Of a stretch of 6,564 nucleotides of DNA, positions 4,110 through 6,564 are shown piece by piece. The DNA is from an uncultured Lachnospiraceae bacterium. GTDB lineage: Bacteria; Bacillota_A; Clostridia; Lachnospirales; Lachnospiraceae. The number at the start of each line of letters is the position of its first letter. Position 1 is the stretch's first letter. The notes under the pieces were generated by a model. That model saw only the letters and a program-made list of their open reading frames with translations. It was not told the origin of the DNA and searched no databases. The translations under genes and the position numbers were made by a program. The DNA lies in contig CAJKKX010000139.1 in NCBI GenBank assembly GCA_905200565.1, positions 1 to 6,564 on the forward strand, given 5' to 3'.

Positions 4110-4850
4110 TCAAAATTGAATATTTTCACAGATCACTTTATCAAAAAGCGTCAGAGTCGAAAAGGTGCCGCCATAGTTTCCGTTTTCGTCCTGTACATCT
4201 ACCTGCTCGTTCGCACCGTCAAATGTATCGTACAGTCCCGCCAGAACCTGCGCGCGCTCTTCCGAAGAAAGTCCGTTCAGATATTTTGCGATTCCTGTAT
4301 ATATGGAATTAGCCAGATCATACTTTTCTCCGGTTATAGTATCATATACCGGGGTGTCCATATCCTCCTCAAAAACGGGATCATTCATCTTCACTATCAT
4401 ATCAGCCAGCTCCGTTCGGTCCATTCCGACTGCAAGCGCCGTATTCATGAATACACCTATATCATCTGCTTCGAGAATTGCATCCTCAATCGCCTGCCAC
4501 ATTCTTGCGCTCTCATAAGGATCCTCTCCCGTATAGGTGCCGTCTTGTTCATAGTTTGCCGCATCCTCCATACTGTAAGGCGTAAGCTGAAAATCTGTCT
4601 CCGCAATCTGATAGAGATCCAGAAACCCTTCTTTTACCGATGTTTTCACAGACTCTACAAGAGCCTCCTGCTGGGCATCTGTAATCCCATATGCGCCGAC
4701 CTCTGCAGCTTCTGCCGCCGCACTCTCTGTCTCTGCCGGCGTTTCTTCACCTGCGGCTTCCGCAGGCGCTTCCTCTGCAGCCAGGCATCCAAACGGCACC
4801 GCAAATGTCAGTCCCGCGCACAATACAAGTGTCATTAATTTCTTTTTCAT
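4110..4850 (-). CDS. Secreted protein of unknown function, 246 residues
   Basis: I do not recognise a family. Residues 1-25 are a signal peptide (MKKKLMTLVLCAGLTFAV...), with likely cleavage after LAA at 25. C22 lies in PFGC, which is not a good lipobox. An Ala/Glu/Thr linker follows (26-50), much like the one in the ZinT-like protein. The mature part (about 51-246) is acidic and looks mainly helical in its first half, with MWQAIEDAILEADDIGVF (117-134) and LADMIVKMNDP (148-158); it ends CENIQF. The ATG at 4850 is chosen because GGAGG lies eight bases upstream and a signal peptide follows at once; the same frame stays open 49 codons further upstream. The promoter contains a poly-G tract, so expression may be phase variable. 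A role in metal uptake or at the cell surface is guessed from the neighbours only. Confidence 0.8.
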   Translation of the reverse strand: MKKKLMTLVLCAGLTFAVPFGCLAAEEAPAEAAGEETPAETESAAAEAAEVGAYGITDAQQEALVESVKTSVKEGFLDLYQIAETDFQLTPYSMEDAANYEQDGTYTGEDPYESARMWQAIEDAILEADDIGVFMNTALAVGMDRTELADMIVKMNDPVFEEDMDTPVYDTITGEKYDLANSIYTGIAKYLNGLSSEERAQVLAGLYDTFDGANEQVDVQDENGNYGGTFSTLTLFDKVICENIQF

Positions 4851-4908
4851 AGTATGTTCCTCCCTCTTTGATCTCAGAAATATCCTGTATTTTTTCATTT
4901 CCAAAATC

Positions 4909-4940
4909 ATTATACCCCCCCCCCGAAATATCCGGGTCAA
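4909..4940 (-). promoter_or_regulatory. Promoter with G10 tract in the spacer, candidate phase-variable switch
   Basis: On the minus strand TTGACC (4935-4940) and TATAAT (4909-4914) flank a 20-base spacer whose last ten bases are all G (C run at 4915-4924 on the plus strand). A 20-base spacer is longer than the 17-18 optimum; loss of two or three G would restore it. Poly-G or poly-C tracts between the -35 and -10 boxes drive phase variation of porA and fetA in Neisseria. The gene controlled here encodes a secreted protein. The tract and boxes are seen directly; switching is inferred. Confidence 0.55.
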
Positions 4941-5012
4941 CTGTTTTTTGAAATTGCCCATATTTTCAGGCATTGCAGCGATTTTATTTTTCCTCAACTG
5001 TCAAAAACAGAA

Positions 5013-6137
5013 TTATAATTCCGCTTCCAGCGGGTAGCAACACCCGATTTCCATTCCCAGCCGCTTTGCTTCCTCCAGAAGCTCCCTGTTTTTCTGGTTC
5101 AGGGTTCCGAATTCCTGCAGGCAGCAAAGCACCTGACGGCATTCCTTCATGACGGCAAGAGCCCTCTGGTATGTTTCCCCGCTGACCGGTTCGAAAGCTT
5201 TTTCACAGACTACCTCTGCCGCCAGCGCTTTCGCCACCTCGTAGTCGACATCATTTTCATGGAGAATACCGGCAGCAAACGGCACGCCGTCGCGCGCCAG
5301 TCTGCGGTACTGTACAATACCGCTCCCGTTCCCGCCGATCACAAAGATTTCCGGTCTGCCGTGCGGCGGCTCCATTTCCAGGCAGCCGAAATCCGCGTTA
5401 TAGCTGCCGCTTGTCAGCCCATACAGCTTATGGATATAGCTGTCCGTAAAAATTTCCTCCGGCGTCCCGTATTTATCAATCTTATCCCCATGCACGCAGA
5501 TGACGGTATCGGATATTTTCTGCGCAAGGTCCAGCTCGTGCAGCGACATGATCACCGCGATCTGCTTCTCACGCACAAGCTTTTTTAAAATAGTCAGCAG
5601 CTCCAGCTTATGCCGGATATCCAGAAACGAAGTCGGTTCATCCAGAATGATAATTTCCGGCTCCTGGCAGATTGCCTTGGCAAGCAGAATACGCTGACGC
5701 TGACCGTCACTGATCTGCGTAAAATCGCAGTCTTTTAACTCCTGCGCGTGTACCAGCTCCATAGATTCCTGCACGATTTTCCGGTCATTGTCCGACAGGA
5801 TCCCCAGCCGTCCCGTGTACGGATAGCGCCCCGCCGCCACCACGTCCTCGCAGGTCATCAGCTCCGGCCGGATGCGGTCCGTCATCACCACCGACAGCTT
5901 GCGCGAAAGCTCTTTATCCGACATCGCTTTCATATTTTTCTGCTCCAGATAAACCGTGCCGCCAATCAGGGAAAGCTGTTTCGTAATGCTCTTCAAAATG
6001 GTTGATTTTCCGGCGCCGTTCGGACCAATGAGGGTAAGAATCTCCCCGCGGCGCACCCTGATTTCAATATCGCGGATCAAAGGTCTGCCGTTGTAGCCGA
6101 CCGTCATGTGGTCTGTATAAATATAGAAATTGTCCAT
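5013..6137 (-). CDS. FecE-type ABC transporter ATPase with extra C-terminal domain
   Basis: 374 residues. The ATPase part (1 to about 250) energises uptake of an iron-siderophore, haem or cobalamin-type substrate with the FecCD permease encoded just upstream. Visible motifs: Walker A GPNGAGKST (38-46), signature ISDGQRQR (142-149), Walker B IIILDEPTSFLD (162-173) and H-loop SLHELD (198-203). Two oddities: the Q-loop region reads VVMTDRIRP (83-91) without the usual Gln, and the signature has SDGQ rather than SGGQ. FecE proteins are usually about 255-270 residues; here about 115 more follow, including EIFVIGGNGSG (263-273), ILHENDVDY (291-299), VLCCLQEFGTLN (336-347) and GCCYPL (365-370), Rossmann-like in appearance but of unknown role. 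The ATG at 6137 follows GGGGAG by six bases; the upstream ATG at 6188 overlaps the permease stop and lacks a signal. It is probably co-transcribed with the permease (50 bases apart). Confidence 0.92.
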   Translation of the reverse strand: MDNFYIYTDHMTVGYNGRPLIRDIEIRVRRGEILTLIGPNGAGKSTILKSITKQLSLIGGTVYLEQKNMKAMSDKELSRKLSVVMTDRIRPELMTCEDVVAAGRYPYTGRLGILSDNDRKIVQESMELVHAQELKDCDFTQISDGQRQRILLAKAICQEPEIIILDEPTSFLDIRHKLELLTILKKLVREKQIAVIMSLHELDLAQKISDTVICVHGDKIDKYGTPEEIFTDSYIHKLYGLTSGSYNADFGCLEMEPPHGRPEIFVIGGNGSGIVQYRRLARDGVPFAAGILHENDVDYEVAKALAAEVVCEKAFEPVSGETYQRALAVMKECRQVLCCLQEFGTLNQKNRELLEEAKRLGMEIGCCYPLEAEL

Positions 6138-6187
6138 AAAAAACTCCCCTCTGTTGTCTCTTGCGTCTGCAAGCAGCCGCATAGACA

Positions 6188-6564
6188 TCAGTCCATTTTC
6201 GCACGGCTTGATTTTTGCGCGAACATCGCATAGATGACGACTGGCGCGCCGAAGATCGCTGTCACGGAGCTGATGGACAGCTCGGTGGGGGCAAATACCG
6301 TCCGGGCCAGCCCATCACAGAACAGACAGAAGGCCGCCCCGCCCAGAAAACAGGCTGGGATCATCAGAATGGGCCGCGCTGTGCCAAACAGCCCCTTTGC
6401 CAAGTGAGGAACCGCGATACCCACAAAGGAGATGGGGCCTGCAAAGGCGGTCACGCTGGCGGACAGCACGCTGGACAGCAGAATCAGTGCTGTGCGAAAG
6501 ACCCGGATGTTTACCCCCATGCTCCGGGCACAGCCCTCCCCCAGCTGATAGGCTCCCATAGGCT
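6188..6564 (-). CDS. FecCD/BtuC-type permease subunit, C-terminal part (5' end outside window)
   Basis: The last 125 or so residues of an integral-membrane permease for siderophore, haem or cobalamin import; the gene is open to the right edge of the window. Family hallmarks in order: YQLGEGCARSMGVNIRVFR (the cytoplasmic region contacting the ATPase), hydrophobic TALILLSSVLSASVTAFAG, then GPISFVGIAVPHLAKGLFG (the strongly conserved GxIxFVGxxxPH segment), a Pro/Gly-rich helix, CDGLARTVFAPTELSISSVTAIFGAPVVIYAMF and a short basic tail ending AKMD. At least three membrane segments are visible. BtuC-type permeases are about 330 residues, so roughly two fifths is present. It precedes the FecE-type ATPase by 50 bases and forms a transporter with it; a substrate-binding lipoprotein would be expected upstream. 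Confidence 0.93.
   Translation of the reverse strand, partial: PMGAYQLGEGCARSMGVNIRVFRTALILLSSVLSASVTAFAGPISFVGIAVPHLAKGLFGTARPILMIPACFLGGAAFCLFCDGLARTVFAPTELSISSVTAIFGAPVVIYAMFAQKSSRAKMD

Noticed and set aside
4071..4838. 255-codon plus-strand frame
   Set aside because: Antisense to a gene with a signal peptide, ribosome binding site and promoter; Cys/Arg-rich translation and it starts within the hairpin loop.
4851..4997. Upstream extension of the secreted protein to an ATG at 4997
   Set aside because: Would put 49 residues before the signal peptide and read through the poly-G promoter; the ATG at 4850 has GGAGG and starts the signal peptide directly.
6138..6188. Upstream start of the FecE-type ATPase at 6188
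   Set aside because: It overlaps the permease stop without a ribosome binding site, whereas the ATG at 6137 follows GGGGAG at good spacing.

Overview
The window looks like chromosomal DNA from a gut-type low-to-mid GC Firmicute, most likely a Lachnospiraceae-like Clostridium relative. This is inferred from strong AGGAGG-type ribosome binding sites, TTGACA/TATAAT promoters, and the style of the FecCD/FecE proteins and of the secreted proteins with acidic linkers. No marker gene fixes the taxon. Every gene I can support lies on the minus strand, so transcription runs from high to low coordinates.

Right half (about 2.1-6.56 kb): a metal or siderophore uptake neighbourhood. In order of transcription it holds the end of a FecCD/BtuC-type permease, a FecE-type ATPase with an unusual extra C-terminal domain, a secreted protein of unknown function, an AraC-family regulator, and a secreted ZinT-like protein. 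The secreted unknown has a run of ten G between its -35 and -10 boxes, the layout of a phase-variable promoter. The AraC gene and the ZinT-like gene each carry a related palindrome just downstream of the -10 box. This suggests one repressor, probably metal-sensing, acts on both.

Middle (about 1.2-2.1 kb): about 350 bases without a convincing gene but with a strong hairpin flanked by short direct repeats. Then comes an MNT-type nucleotidyltransferase antitoxin with its own promoter, followed by a broken remnant of its HEPN toxin partner.

Left end (1-1.2 kb): the first 178 codons of an ABC-F ribosomal protection ATPase (Lsa/Vga-like), preceded by a leader of about 490 bases. The leader has a consensus promoter, a three-codon upstream ORF (Met-Lys-Lys) with a strong ribosome binding site, competing hairpins, and a final hairpin that buries the ABC-F ribosome binding site. 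Together these resemble ribosome-mediated attenuation of an antibiotic resistance gene. A small unrecognised ORF with an internal 25-base duplication overlaps the promoter.

The best candidates for something undescribed are the poly-G promoter, the layered ABC-F leader, the shared palindromes, and the orphan MNT gene. The leader and operator readings rest on sequence pattern alone.
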